Of a stretch of DNA of 64,000 nt, positions 24,330 to 36,230 are shown in pieces. Position 1 is the first letter of the stretch. The number at the start of each line of letters is the position of its first letter. Source of the stretch: Phycomyces blakesleeanus NRRL 1555(-) (lineage: Eukaryota; Mucoromycota; Mucoromycetes; Mucorales; Phycomycetaceae). Made by a program: the position numbers and the translations under genes. The DNA is taken from NCBI RefSeq assembly GCF_001638985.1, contig NW_017265136.1, positions 2,278,269-2,342,268 of the forward strand, written 5' to 3'. Under the pieces are notes generated by a model. That model saw only the letters and a program-made list of their open reading frames with translations. It was not told the origin of the DNA and searched no databases.

Positions 24330-25310
24330 GGAGCCATCGTGTTTAATTTTTTTGAACTCCTTGTTATTTCCATCCTCCACAACAATAAAAAAAATTTCTC
24401 TTTACAATCACCCTTTTTTTTAATAAATAATAAATCAACTCATTTCCTTTACTTTCTTCTATTGCTTTTTCTGTAATCACATTCAAACAACATGCACTGC
24501 TCAAACTTCAAGACACTCTTGATATAAAATTACTATAATTGTGCTTTGATTAAAAAAAAAGACTAATGCAACTAGAAAAACACATTTTTTGCAGTTTTTT
24601 TTCTTTCAAGCAGCTACAATATAATATGCTCTTGACTTACTTTCACAAAATACAGTCAATGTAAGTTACTGTCTTATTAAACTGATACTGTATAGAGCAT
24701 ACTAAACAATCTGATCAGCTATTAATGAGTAGGTACTTCTAATTACCTGGGGCATGTGCTGCAGTATGGTAGCTACTGGAAAATCTTCAAATGCAAACAA
24801 ATTATAAGGGTAAGCTTACTAGACTATGTATATTTACTTTGTATATTAACTTATTTTTGTAGATTTTGTCTTTATTCACAATTACTTGAGCTTGTTAATG
24901 AGCATACTTGAAGTAATTACAAAAAAAAATACTTTTAAGTACGTATATTCATAGTATTCTTTACTTTAGCTTTACACAACACTGGAATAGGATTGCTTAA
25001 GCATTCTTTCAATAAAAAAGCATCAACAATTATAATTCGTAACAAAGAATCTCGTCATTCATAGCTGATATATTTAAAGATATATATTACTTGTATAACT
25101 AATATATGAGTTAGTATATATGCAAGCTATATTGCTAGTATTATTATTAAGCTTGTATATGAATATGTATCATTATATGTTATGTTAAAGACAAAGTATA
25201 CCATATTATATTATATAGTTCATTGTATAGTTCATTGTATATTTCTATTATATATTCTGTTGTATATCATACTGCACAGCAAGCATATGAATAAAAATAA
25301 AATCTACTAA
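24330..25310. other. AT-rich spacer, no gene recognised
   Basis: No credible coding frame. Short palindromic TATA-rich strings occur near 25090-25260. It may include the right end of element G. Confidence 0.4.
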
Positions 25311-25317
25311 ATTTACC

Positions 25318-25440
25318 ACCAATTTTTCCATATATGGATTTACTACCATACTTTTACTATCAATTTCTCTATATATGAATTTACTACAAATTTCTCTATA
25401 TACAGATTTACTACTTTACTTTTACTATCAATCTGTTTGA
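25318..25440. repeat. Short tandem repeat of about 40 bp
   Basis: Three imperfect copies of TTTCTCTATATATGAATTTACTAC separated by ACTTTTACTATCAAT strings. Confidence 0.65.
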
Positions 25441-25481
25441 AACTAAGACAATCAAACATACTGCTTTACTATTTAGTAAAT

Positions 25482-25732
25482 TAGTGGCAATACCACTATG
25501 ATTAGTGACAAGCATAGCTCATTTACTACTAATTTTTTCAATTAAGCATAGTGTGGTCAGCTACCAAAATTTCTAAAAATTAGTGGCAGAACCACACACA
25601 AAGACAGTGTGGCAATACTACTATGATTAGTGGCAAGCATAGCTCATTTACAGTCAATTTCCCCTGCTTTAGCATAGTGTGGCCAGCCACCAAATTTCAT
25701 GCAAATTAGTAGTATTGTCACACCAATTTCAT
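25482..25732. repeat. Tandem duplication, unit about 125 bp
   Basis: The unit GTGGCAATACCACTATGATTAGTG...GCATAGTGTGGTCAGC occurs twice, at about 25482-25605 and 25610-25732, about 85% alike by eye. Each unit has the inverted pair GTGGCAATACCAC / GTGTGG, so it may form hairpins. Confidence 0.75.
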
Positions 25733-25746
25733 TTATAGTGCTTTCA

Positions 25747-26440
25747 TGTACAGAAAAAATCTTGTTTCTATTCCCAGTTCTTTCTACACACAATACTTTT
25801 TCCTTTCCTCTTGTTAACATATTTGTTCACATTGCACTCATTCAAAATCATGGTCACTCATACTAATAACATTTCTCTTCTACAATACATATAATTCATC
25901 TTACCAACATCTCTGCATAACATCAGTACCTTTATTATTATATTTTTACCCTATTTTTATTTATATATTTTATCTTTGCTGTATTGATTATTCATCATTC
26001 TATTTTTACTATCTGTATTTTTCCAAACTTCTATTATCAACTCTAAATCCTGTCAACTATAAAAAGAGAAGCAAATTCAACTCAATAAAATTATATTTCG
26101 ATTCAATTCAGTATTTTTTTCTTGTTTTCTTTTCTTTGTGATCTATATCATTTTGCAACATAACATATCAGTTCCTTGGTTTTAGGAAGATTGTTTGTTG
26201 GTTTTGGTCTTCTTGTTGGTTATTACTTTTCTGTTTTATCATTTTCTTTTCTTATATCTTTCTCTCTCTCAATTTTAATAATGATTCTCTTAGTTGTTCT
26301 CTCTTTTTCTATTTGTCAACTATTGCTGCTTGCTGCCTTTTGCTGTATCTGTCTTCTGTTCTATTCTATTATTATTGTATTTTATTTGCTAAGTGATCTG
26401 TTACAATCTACGACTTACCCAACATATTACATGTCAATTA
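25747..26440 (+). repeat. Repeat R1, uninterrupted copy
   Basis: Begins near TGTACAGAAAAAATC and ends near TTACAATCTACGACTTACCC. Contains CTATAAAAAGAGAAGC with an initiator-like TTCAACTCAATAAAA downstream, as in an LTR promoter. It is collinear with the pieces of 52466-63120 and shows the empty sites for three insertions there: TTA at 25814-25816, TTT at about 26247-26250 and TA at 26402-26403. Its nature (LTR or other) is unresolved. Confidence 0.8.
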
Positions 26441-26572
26441 ATGTGTATTGATTTATGGTGTGTGATACAACTGGTCAGAAATATAATATATATTATATAT
26501 ATAGTTATATTCTTGTAATTTTGTTCAGAACAATCCAACAAGAAGGAATTTAGACGATAAATGGGACTTGAA

Positions 26573-26711
26573 ATAGATGAAAACAGATATATAGACAACA
26601 AACAGATAGACAAAAGGATAAACAGACAGGCAGACAAACAGACAAACAGACAAGTAGATAAACAGACAACAGACAAATAGACAAACAGATAAATAGACAA
26701 ATAGACAAATG
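26573..26711. repeat. (AGACAAAC)n-type minisatellite
   Basis: About 140 bp of interleaved AGACAAAC, AGATAAAC and AGACAAAT units. Its reverse reading frames give Cys/Leu/Ser strings that look like ORFs but are repeat artefacts. It ends 15 bp before element E. Confidence 0.9.
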
Positions 26712-27539
26712 TTGAGACAGTACTTCACTGCAAAAGGAGGGTGGATTCGGTCGAATTTTATTTTTTGAATTTTGGCAAAATTTGGAAAAATATTTCAAAC
26801 ACCATCGTTTTTCAATATATTTTTTTCTTGAGATGGGAATTCGCAATTTTTTCTGATTATATTAAATAAACACAGATACAAACACAAATATTTATTAATT
26901 AGGCAATAAATCGCACAATTGTCTTAAAAAATATATGTTTCGATTGACTTGGCAGAAAAATAAAAAATAAAAATAAAATATTAAATGTTAAATGTAGTAT
27001 TTAATTATTTTTCTGGAAGGAAAAACTTGTTGTTACAGATGCACCTAATTTAGACTCAATAATATTTTTATTGCATTGCAAAAAATACCGAATTTTATTA
27101 GAATATAATAATGTATGATATATGACTTATTTTTAATAAGAAAGTATATCAAAAAAAATTGAAAAAAAGAGCAAGAATTGATGTCATAAAAAATACAAGA
27201 AAAAAAAAATCCAAAAAAGGCCACTTGCCAAAATGAGCGAGAATTGATGTCATGTTAAAAAAACGCGAAAGAGAAAAACTACGCCATTATATCAGTGATT
27301 ATTAAATTGAAGCCCCATTAATAATCAGGCACACTTTTTTTAAGAAAAGATCGCTGCATCAAAATCCATTTGTAATTCTTACTAATAGGGACGGTAAGCT
27401 CAATGTAGTCAATGACATAGTGAACAAGATATATCAACTCATTATTAATGACAAAAATAAGAGACATATAAAAGATGAAAATAAAATATAGTATACACCT
27501 CTTTATTATTTTATTATTATTAATATTATTCTTACTGTT

Positions 27540-30500
27540 ATGAATTCTACAACTAAAACCTACACTGTTATGTGTACATGTTCATCATGTACCAAAAATG
27601 CAATTGGCGGAATTTTGCAAAATGCACAGACCTTTAAGCGTCATAATAATGCTGATAAGTTATTAGACATTGGCCCAAAAAATCGAGGTAAATGACATTT
27701 GAGTAGTACGCACATTACTGGATAAATTGTAATCTAATATTTTTTTTGTTAATTATCAGTTAATACAGAAGTTGTCGAAGAAGAGACAGACGTTGAGATG
27801 GTAGATGTATCTGAAACATCGATTGATTGTGAGTATAAAATTTCTTTTTAATAAATCATAATTTAGATAGCTAATAGTCTGGTTTTACTATAGATGAAGA
27901 CAATTATTCTATTGTATCAGCCGAAACTACCGTACAGAGTGTACCTTTTTTGAGAGAAGACGAGATTTTTCAATTCGAAGAGTCTGATGTCAAGACAACA
28001 TCATTGGCTTCTGACAATGACGATCCTGATTCAAGCGATGAGTCTGAAGATGAGAGCGAAGTTGAGGTTGCCGGTGTTGAAGATTTTGAAGACATGGTTG
28101 CTTCCGGTATGCATACATTTAAAAAAGAAATATACATAAAATGTGTTACAAATAATTAACAGAAATACTTGCCTTTGTAGTTGCTTCTTTGAAAATTCAT
28201 GAAATGTCTCAAACAAGCCAATTCATGGCTCTATTTGGCGTTACCTTTCAGGCGTTTTACTTGGTTCAAGCAGGTGGAACTGCTATGTTGAAATTCTTCC
28301 GCCATCTTCTTGTTGCCTTTGATAAGGATACCGATCTCCCACTCACCATTGATGCATTAAAGACTATGACCGGCTTCAATTTCATGACAAAAAGCATCAT
28401 CAAATACACTGTCTGCAACAAGTGCTTTGCAATTTACCTACCAGGCAATCGCCAACCAAATTGCACATTCGAAAAATACACAACCACACCACCAACATAC
28501 TGCGGAAATCCTCTTTTCTCTGACACCGAAGCTGATCGCGCCGTCCCTCTCATGGTTTTTCCATACAACTCGCTCAAGAATGTATTGGCACAGCATTTTG
28601 CCAAACCTGGGTTCGAGCATCAAATCGTTCAATGGAGATCAAGGGAAACCGTAAACAGTACCTTGTTGGACGTCTATGATGGTGCAATGTGGTCTGAGCT
28701 CCTTGATGAAGATGACGAGCCTTTTGTGAATCACGACCATTCTTTGATGTTGACATTGAATGTGGATTGGTTTCAACCGTTCGAGGGTCGTACACATGCA
28801 AGTGGGGCCTTGTACCTGTCAATGAACAACCTGCCTAGGGAAGAAAGAATGAAGCCGGAAAACATTATCCTTGTCGGTGTCATGCCTGGTCCAAAGGAAG
28901 CGAAGATCGACCAGATGAACAACTTCTTGGAACCTCTGGTAGACGAGCTGGTAGAGTTATACGGCGGCATAACTATGAAAACTCCAGAGTTCCCCAATGG
29001 TACTAGTATCCGCGCTGCTCTTATGTGTGTTGCTTGCGACATACCTGCTGCAAGAAAGACTGCTGGATTTACAGGATTTGCAAGTACAAACGCCTGTCAC
29101 ATATGCAAGCGTCATTTCACTGTTGTTGCTGGAACAAGTAAGATCAATTATTCTGGATTCGATCATGAGAACTGAGTCTCCCAAACAAAAGAGGAAAATG
29201 CAACCGAAACTGAGATGTGGTTCTGCGCAGAATCTGATGCAGAGAGAGCTGTTTTGGAGAAGCAGCATGGCACCCGTTTTTCCGAGTTGCATTGCCTACA
29301 CTACTTTGATCCCGTCCGATGCACGATTGTTGATCCCATGCACAATTTGTTTCTTGGGACAGCAAAGCGTATGATCAGTGTTTGGAAAGACCTGAGGTAT
29401 CTCCCAACTGCTGTTCTCGTCCGTATGCAACGTCTTGCCGATGGTATTCTTGTTCCTTCTGGGTATGCCGTTTTATCAACAAAGATCGAATCTGGTTTCC
29501 CGTATATGAAGGCAGACGAGTGGCAATCGTGGTGTCTGATTTATTCGTTGGTGGTACTAAAAGACGCTTTGCCTGAAGACGACTACAAAAACTGGACTCT
29601 CTTTGTAAAAGCATGCCGAAAGTTGACCGGTCCTTCAGTCACATATTCAGAAATTGACAGCGCACACCAGCTCCTTGGAGAATTCGGAAAAGAGTGTGAG
29701 ACTCTTTATGGAGAGAGCAGCATCACGCCAAATATGCACTTGCATATGCACTTGCGTGAGTCAATGCTTAATTTTGGTCTGGTATACGCATTCTGGCTGT
29801 ATAGCTTCGAGAGATACAACGGCAAGTTGAAGAACATCAAGACGAACCGTCGCAATGGTCTTGAGGTCACCTTCATGAGAGTCTTCCTGGAGAAAGCATT
29901 CATTGGTAGCTTTCTTCGAGCGTATTCTACCAATCTTTCATCACCACTGATAGAGTTCCTTGAGGGGGTTGCCCAAGTAAAATAAAATTCCGACAGCTCT
30001 TCTCCCTTGAATTTGGATGCTGGCCACCCTCCTGCGTTGCCATTTAGCTTAGCAATGTTCCAGCAAGCTGCTACCAATCCATGGTACAATGTCACCAGAA
30101 GTGAGGCCTTGCCCCCGACCACATTGCCAATCAAGTTGCAGCCTTTGACTATGATGAAGGATGATCACTATCAGTGGTTATTTGAATTCTATGTCAAGGC
30201 TTACCAGAGTACAAGTGTTTCCTTCTGTGTGGTAGGGAGAATCCCAATTGGTGAGGATGTATTTGTGAACAATTGGATTCAAAAGGTGAAGAAGATTTCG
30301 TTGCTGGGGCAAGAGTACTGCAGTGGTGAAAAGAAGAAGCGCGGGTCTTTTGTGAGTGTATTGTTTCTTGAGAGAACAAATGACGATGTATCTGAATTTC
30401 CTGGTCAAATAGAGTATTTATTTACTCATACCATCAAGATCGGTGGAGTCAAAAGAGTGTCAACGTTCGCATTCATTAAATGGTTTCCCGCCTACCATTC

Positions 30501-30687
30501 AAGTAGTCATCAGCCATTAGCTGATCAAGGTCTGCAGTTGTGGGACAAGGGATTTATGGAAGAAGATGCTTCGTGCATTGTTCCAGTACATCGTCTGCAT
30601 TCCTGCTTTGCGTTGACTACGCATAAAATGCAGAGTGGGATGCAAAAGCACCTGGTTATTCCACTGCCTAGAAAAGTAGTCACATAA
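27540..30687 (+). pseudogene. tnp2-type transposase of element E (two stops)
   Basis: Exons 27540-27687 (Cys/His finger: CTCSSCTKN, then TFKRHNN), 27760-27828 and 27894-28106 (both acidic), and 28181-30687 (core). All introns are phase 1 and have good GT/AG sites. Core blocks: LTLNVDWFQPFEG near 28.75 kb, VACDIPAARKTAGF near 29.03 kb, CHICKRHF near 29.1 kb, IVDPMHNLFLGTAKR near 29.33 kb, ending VIPLPRKVVT. Two in-frame stops: TGA at 29173-29175 where D has Trp, and TAA at 29983-29985. Without these it would be about 980 residues, close to D. Convergent with the partner gene. Confidence 0.9.
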
Positions 30688-30689
30688 AA

Positions 30690-31309
30690 AAAATAACAAC
30701 TATTTAGGTTACCAGTATAAATAATTATAATACAAGTTTTTTTGACTGTAAAAAGGTTTAGCTTTATTTATCTCTGTATTCTTATTTAGTTTTAACATTA
30801 CTTCTTTATTAAGTATTTAAAAGAGCAATAGTAAATTATATTACCAGTTTTTTTAACTATTAACAAATAGTAAAAACCATTATTTATTTCTCTTGCTTTT
30901 ATCAATAATATAAAAGACAAAAAAACTTGTATATTTAATACCCGACATTTACCATTTTCTTTGCCTTTATTACATATTCTTGCTAATATCGGTATTATAA
31001 TTTCCAATAAAAAAAAACGAGGATAAAACAATCAGGGTTATATAATTAAATAATTGCTTTGTATATATTTTTTTTTATTAATTGGCTTTAAAATAAAATA
31101 AAATAAAATAAAATAAAATAAAATAAAATAATAATTTATTATTTTGATTTTTGATTTTGTCTTTTTCTTTTTCCTTTTATTTATATATTAATTGCTTCTC
31201 ATCTTGATAATACCGCCTGATTATATTTTACCACTTCACCCCACATCATTCAACACAATCAATAAAAATCATTAAAGTACTATATACACTTTGTAAACAA
31301 AATAACGAT
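30690..31309. other. Intergenic spacer between the two genes of E
   Basis: Very AT-rich, both gene 3' ends point into it. Holds an (AAAAT)n run at about 31090-31132. No gene seen. Confidence 0.5.
31090..31132. repeat. (AAAAT)n microsatellite
   Basis: Eight to nine perfect AAAAT pentamers. Confidence 0.9.
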
Positions 31310-32398
31310 TTATTGTTGGCGTGTGTGAATCCAAGCAGCAACACGCACCTTTTTCTCATTTGACAACTTGGTGTTTCTCAAAATAATTGGATAGACAGAA
31401 TTGCCAATTACGTCTGGTCCCTTGTTAACAAGTCTCTGTTTCTTCAAAACAGTAAAGTATTCATCCACCTGCATTATAATATAAATACTTTTGAGTTAGA
31501 AGTATTAAAAAAAATAACTTTTATCATGAGAGCCTTACCAAGGGATGTCTATTTCTAGGAGTATATCTAGTTTTATTTTTCTCCTCATCTGACTCAATAT
31601 CAGACAACATGTCATAGTCCAGAAGGTCAACGACAGTCTCACCAAACTTAGACTCAAGGTTTGCCTTGTCAGCTAAGTGAATTGCCTTGTAGTCTGCAAG
31701 AATCTGAAAAAAAAAGTTAAAATAGTTTACACAAAAACTGTTGACTATACTTACGTTTCTCTTTCTGGACCGGCGTCGAGAGATCCGATTTTGTCGAGCT
31801 ATCTTTTCTGGCAAAGCTTTTGCCCTTTGAAGCATATACGAAATATGTCTTCAGGTTTTCTCTTCCACAACTGCAGACGAAACAGACTTTACTTCAGCTT
31901 GCTAATGTGTGTAGCTCTGCACTACATCAGCAATGGGACGGTTGGATGTCGAGAAGGCGCCCTCATTGACTGTCAATGGCATTGTTGCCAGAACTGCTCG
32001 TGTTTGAGAACGGATCAATCTCTGCAAAATATAATGTAAGTAACTTTGCAATATTCTATTACTAGTATATATCCTACCAAAACCGTTGGAAGGCAGTACT
32101 TTATATATTCTCCTGTAGTAAGAGCCTGACCGATGGGACTATGGTTTGAATTGTTATTCTGGCCATTGGTTGCTCCCATGTTGTGGTAGACCTTCTCCAG
32201 AAGTGAATGAGATTCATTCAGTTGGGTGCTCATGGTGGACAAAGTGGACAGGACAGTACCATCTAGCTCTGCGCTAACTGTTAAGCTGGGAAGAATTTCC
32301 CATTGTCTTGTGCTTGCTGCTGTCCCATCGGTTTGTTGAACAGACTTTTTTGTAGTCGTCTTTTTCGTTTTTTTGGATTGCTGCGTATTAGAAGACAT
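31310..32398 (-). pseudogene. Partner gene of element E (two stops)
   Basis: Exons 32398-32078, 32021-31755, 31703-31539 and 31468-31310 (321, 267, 165, 159 bp), all phase 0 with GT/AG sites; conceptual length 303 residues. The N-terminus is Lys/Thr-rich and basic (QQSKKTKKTTTKKS), followed by a helical segment (LSTLSTMSTQLNESHSLLEK). Exon 2 carries TAG and TGA stops and ends in a basic RISRRRSRKR run. Exon 4 ends VRVAAWIHTRQQ. Four exons and convergent placement match the C/D partner, but the residues show no clear similarity. Function unknown. Confidence 0.75.
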
Positions 32399-32399
32399 G

Positions 32400-34310
32400 A
32401 ATTGAGATATTTAAGGCTAATGAAAGAAATGGAAACAATGTGAATACTTTAATAATTAGAGTCGGGTTTCTTTAAAATAATAAAATAAATCAAAACATAC
32501 GTAAAGGTGGAAAGTAAGGCACCAAAAGATTATTTTTCTGATGATGCTCTTTATAGCATTTTGCTCTCTATATTATACTTTTCTTTATAAGCCGACTTGG
32601 AAAGGCATTTGTAATAGCTTACATCCATTACAAAGATGTGAGAGATTATGGTTTAGTACGTAATGTCTTGTCTCAATCGGGATGGGTTGAATGACTTTCA
32701 ATTTGCTCCATTGATTCTATCAGTTTCTCAGGGTCAACGGTCATAAAATTATAATTTTGAATTTCCCCCATTTTTTTTTTAATTTTTTCTTTCTTCTTCT
32801 TTACTTCTTTCTTAATGTCTAACATGGTAAGCATCAACTCACATCAAAGTTTCAAGACCTAATCATCTTGTTGTTTTTATTCTAGCATGATACACTATGC
32901 GTTAAACCACCAAGTCCTTCTTAACTGCCTCAAAAATAATGATAAAAAGGTAATAAAAATATACTTGAATATTTATTCACGATTTATGTATTAATTATTC
33001 TGCTTAGATTTTTCTGGCCCGTTAACAAAGACATATACCTTGGGAGGGTTTACAAAATGGTATGTTGTATAAATATTAACGTGCACCTTCAAGATACAAC
33101 TTGTATTTATTATTTTTCTTATGTATACCATACACTCTATAGTCACTGGTCTTTATCTCGGTCCTCTTTTTTTGATTATACACCGACTCTTATTCTCTAC
33201 AGACAGACAAGTAAGTAAATAATCATTCTACTTCTTTGTATGTAATTCTAATGAAAAGAAATTATTTTATAGATAATATCTCCATTTCCCGCATGCTGCA
33301 TCTTCTATTGTATTGAATAATTGGTAAGCAAAAAATAGTCTGATACTCTTTATTTCATTCTAATAAAAGATTATATTTTATAGACAATGTCATTGTATTT
33401 TGTGTTTGTCAACTCTTCTGTTTTCTGAACTGTCTGGTAAGCAAATCATAGTCTTATTTACTTTGCATCGTATTAACAAAAGTTATTATTTTTATAGACA
33501 ATATTACTATAATTGAGACATTTAACTAAAACGTTGATATATCTATCTTTATGTTAAAGACATCCATCTGTTCTCGTGTTTAACTTTATTGTAAGTACAT
33601 TCATATTTTTTAAATAATCTGTAGCTCTCAAATAAATATACCTAGAACATTCTTTCTAATCCACCCTATAATTATTTTTTATAAAAGTAAACAAACAGGC
33701 CAAGAAGGCGTGCCGCAGCAAGCAATGGAATACAGTAGGGGTCGATTGCACCAGGGGTAGACCAATGGATGTTCGAAAGGAATAACATAGTATCCACTAA
33801 AATAAATGACGGCATCGAGTGTGATGTTTCTACCCAATTGCAACAGAAGACGATTAGTGATGTAGACGAATAGAAACAGCTAGAAACAATAAGAAAATTT
33901 TTTCAAACCAATAAAAACCTTTAAAATGACCCATAAACCTCTAAATCTTGACTAAATCTTGACCAAATCTTGACCAAATCTCTTCTTTAACAACCCATAT
34001 ATAGTAATAAAAAGATGTTGAATGTTATGTGCTGTATTTAAAAAAAAACCCCAAAACTAATATAAAATGAAAAATCTGCGGTCTGATAAAAGTGCGTCTA
34101 TATTTTCACAACCAAAATATATCACATAAAAGTATATTACACTTTTTCTTTTTGCGTTCCTAAAATTCAGTATACTAATTGTATTCATTTAACTCACGAA
34201 TTTTAAAAAATTGGCATCATAAATTCCGATCGAATTCATGCTGAATTTTATTCATTCAGACAGTATTTGGTCAAGATTTAGTATACTGAATTGGCCCTCC
34301 TTTTGCAGTG
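32400..34310 (+). other. Tail of element E with splice-bounded mini-units
   Basis: No long open frame. On the plus strand ATGTCTAACATG|GTAAGC near 32815 is followed by an acceptor near 32885, and further short segments bounded by ATAG and GGTAAGCAA occur to about 33.6 kb. The position, divergent from the partner gene start, matches the tiny-exon regions of C and D. Confidence 0.45.
33190..33530 (+). repeat. Three tandem ~110-bp units, each bounded by splice signals
   Basis: Each unit has TTTTATAGA(C/T)AAT, a 50-60-bp segment, then (T)GGTAAGCAAA, a TAGTCT string and an ATTCTAATAAAAG-like spacer. The acceptor and donor motifs are the most conserved parts. Units start near 33262, 33373 and 33488. 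Confidence 0.65.
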
Positions 34311-35480
34311 CTTGTAGATTCTAAAAGTGTGCAGCTTAGTATTTCCCACAGGACAATAGTTCAAGCTTAGTAACAATATTCAAAAGAAATATAGAGAAAA
34401 ACTGAATGAATTTTATTGGGATAAAAATATCTCTCTTATATACTAATTGACAACTGCATACAAGGTGACAATTTAGATACATTTTATGCTAAATAATAAT
34501 TATTTAGAAGAGTGTATAGCTCTTTGGGTATAATCACAAAAAAAAATCAAAAATAAAAATAGTTAAACTACTAAAAAATATGAACTCTCGGGAAGCATAC
34601 TAAAGAAGTAATATCAAGAAATATAAAGAAATAAGTGTAATACAAAGGAAAGCAAGCTAAAAGAAAAATAAAAATTAAGGAAAAAATAGAAAAAAGGGGA
34701 AAAGCATTTAAAGTCTAGTGGGAATTTAAATATCAATAGCAAGAAAAAAGAAAAAAGAGGGAAAGAGAAAATAAATCCAAGAAATCGGATTTTGTTGTGT
34801 CCAGAGATAGAGTTGTGGTATTTCAGGTACGGAACAATAGAAAAATAAAATATTTGATAATAGGGACGTATAGAAATACTTTGAGACTGTATATCAGTTT
34901 TTTTTATTCATAAATAAAAAGTGTCTCTTTTTATAAGAAAACACAATCTGCTCTTGTCATTACGTCTTAGTTTCTTAAGGTTTTCTTCCTTTACTATATT
35001 TGGTTATTAGAGTGTATTTACTGCTTAACTAATGTTGGTGTTACAATTATGACATCAAGTCATAAATCGTACTTCTTTAGCTCTTAGCTATTCTTTTCTC
35101 TTTTATACTAGAGCTTTAGGACTTCCTACTAAATTAGCTCCATATCGATCTGACACAGTTTACCCGGCAGTATGATATAATTATCTTAACAATCTTTAAG
35201 ATATTATCTACAGTACTAACTGTAATAATTATTGAGCTAATTACTTAATCGTTTATATATATTTTATACTGACAAGATGATAGCTACTACACTATCCCAA
35301 TATCAATATGTTCTTATATGTGATAAATCCAACATCCGAGTGTCTGGATCACCACAAGAGTCACAACTTTGTACTATCCATAACTTAATAGTCTGTTCAT
35401 AAGTTGATGTCACATCAAACAAATATACATTTTTGGTTTATGCTTTACAATTTTACAATACTTGCAATATTCATACCGAA
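34311..35480. repeat. Repeat R2, left arm (interrupted by an LTR1)
   Basis: Reverse complement of 36123-36230 plus 41137-41452. The similarity reaches from the 5' end of tRNA-Ile outwards through ATAACTTAATAGTCTG...CAGAGATAGAGT and on to CTAAAGAAGTAATATC...GGGTATAATC. It carries the solo LTR at 34814. Position 35373-35375 (ACT) is the empty version of the target of element F. Nature unknown; no coding frame. Confidence 0.82.
34814..35356 (-). mobile_element. Solo LTR1 (543 bp)
   Basis: TGTGGTATTTCAGG...GATCACCACA with a perfect TSD AGAGT at 34809-34813 and 35357-35361. The other R2 arm shows the uninterrupted target (AGAGATAGAGTCATGACTTTG in reverse, near 41150). Confidence 0.95.
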
Positions 35481-35554
35481 GCCCGCTTAGCTCAGTTGGT
35501 TAGAGCGTGGTGCTAATAACGCCAAGGCCACAGGTTCGACCCCTGTAGTGGGCA
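35481..35554 (+). tRNA. tRNA-Ile (AAT)
   Basis: The acceptor GCCCGCT pairs with AGTGGGC. A box TAGCTCAGTTGG, B box GGTTCGACCCC, anticodon loop CTAATAA gives AAT. No intron. T6 terminator directly downstream (35557). Its 5' side abuts repeat R2 and its 3' side LTR sequence. Confidence 0.97.
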
Positions 35555-35570
35555 CATTTTTTAAATTCTG

Positions 35571-36028
35571 GATTACACCAGATTTCGATCTGATATTTCT
35601 TTTGTTGGACATTATTTTGATGAATCTGTCAGGTTTCGATCTGGTATTTCTTTTCTGGCACTTGTAACTAAGTCACAGAATCAATACCACTGGGGATCGT
35701 CAAGTTTATGAATAGTTTTTAGATAAGAATAAAGATGCTTTTTATTGATAGGAATTGAATTGTCTTATATAGTTTTCTAAACTAATACTGCGCATTATCC
35801 GCAGTAAACTATTATACTCTATTTAATTACAAGAGAAGTCCTTTTACTACGATTGATGCTCAGAAGATGTTACTGTAGTTAATCTTTACAAGACATTACT
35901 GCGGTTCGTTATCTATGAGGTATCTTTGACACACAGAACTGCTGCGGTCAATTATCCCAATTTCTCGGATTCATCAAAATAATGTCCGACAATAGTAAAA
36001 CGAAGACCAACCCAGATCGGGAACGGAA
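35571..36028. mobile_element. LTR fragments with a chimeric LTR4/LTR2 copy
   Basis: 35571-35602 resembles the start of an LTR4 in reverse. 35603-35625 is the start of an LTR2 (TGTTGGACATTATTTTG). 35626-35993 starts as LTR4 in reverse (TGTCAGGTTTCGATCTGG) and switches at GCTTTTTATT near 35740 into LTR2 in reverse, ending ATGTCCGACA. 35994-36028 is an LTR2 3' end. It fills the space between the 3' ends of tRNA-Ile and tRNA-Glu. Confidence 0.8.
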
Positions 36029-36050
36029 AAGTTTAATGAGAATAAAAGTG

Positions 36051-36122
36051 TTCCCCAACGGGGAATTGAACCCCGGCCACGACGGTGAGAGCGTCGGATC
36101 CTAGCCACTAGACCATTGAGGA
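36051..36122 (-). tRNA. tRNA-Glu (CTC)
   Basis: The acceptor TCCTCAA pairs with TTGGGGA. A box TGGTCTAGTGGCTAGG, B box GGTTCAATTCC, anticodon loop CTCTCAC gives CTC. No intron. A TTTT terminator follows on the minus strand. R2 sequence begins at its 5' end. Confidence 0.97.
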
Positions 36123-36230
36123 ATGTATACATTAATGCAATGTGTTGTAAAATTATAAAGCATTAATTAAAAACGTATATTTGTTTGATGTGACGTCAAC
36201 TTATAGACAGACTATTAAGTTATAGATAGT
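36123..36230. repeat. Repeat R2, right arm, inner part
   Basis: Reverse complement of the 100 bp directly upstream of tRNA-Ile, interrupted after TATAGATAGT by element F and continued at 41137. Confidence 0.85.

Larger units (their letters stand above)
21291..24600 (-). mobile_element. tnp2 element G, interrupted by element C
   Basis: Contains the 5' two thirds of a tnp2 gene (minus, 23131 down to about 21291) and a divergent partner gene (plus, 23416-24322). The tnp2 frame is cut in the DEMH block where element C begins. The right boundary is not defined; a GCAGTTTTTTTTC string near 24591 is only a candidate. The missing 3' part of tnp2 was not found left of element C. Confidence 0.65.
26726..34310 (+). 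mobile_element. tnp2/CACTA-type element E, full length (7585 bp)
   Basis: Left end CACTGCAAAAGGAGGG, right end CCCTCCTTTTGCAGTG: 15-16 bp TIRs with one mismatch. A 3-bp TSD, CTT, lies at 26723-26725 and 34311-34313. It encodes tnp2 (plus) and a convergent partner (minus), followed by a tail of about 1.9 kb with tandem splice-site-bounded units. Genes of C/D type, but TIRs of its own. Confidence 0.95.

Noticed and set aside
25300..25740. CRISPR-like array
   Set aside because: Only two to three imperfect copies without regular unique spacers, in a eukaryotic context.
26434..26846. Cys/Leu-rich open frames on the minus strand
   Set aside because: They are readings of the AGACAAAC minisatellite in different frames.
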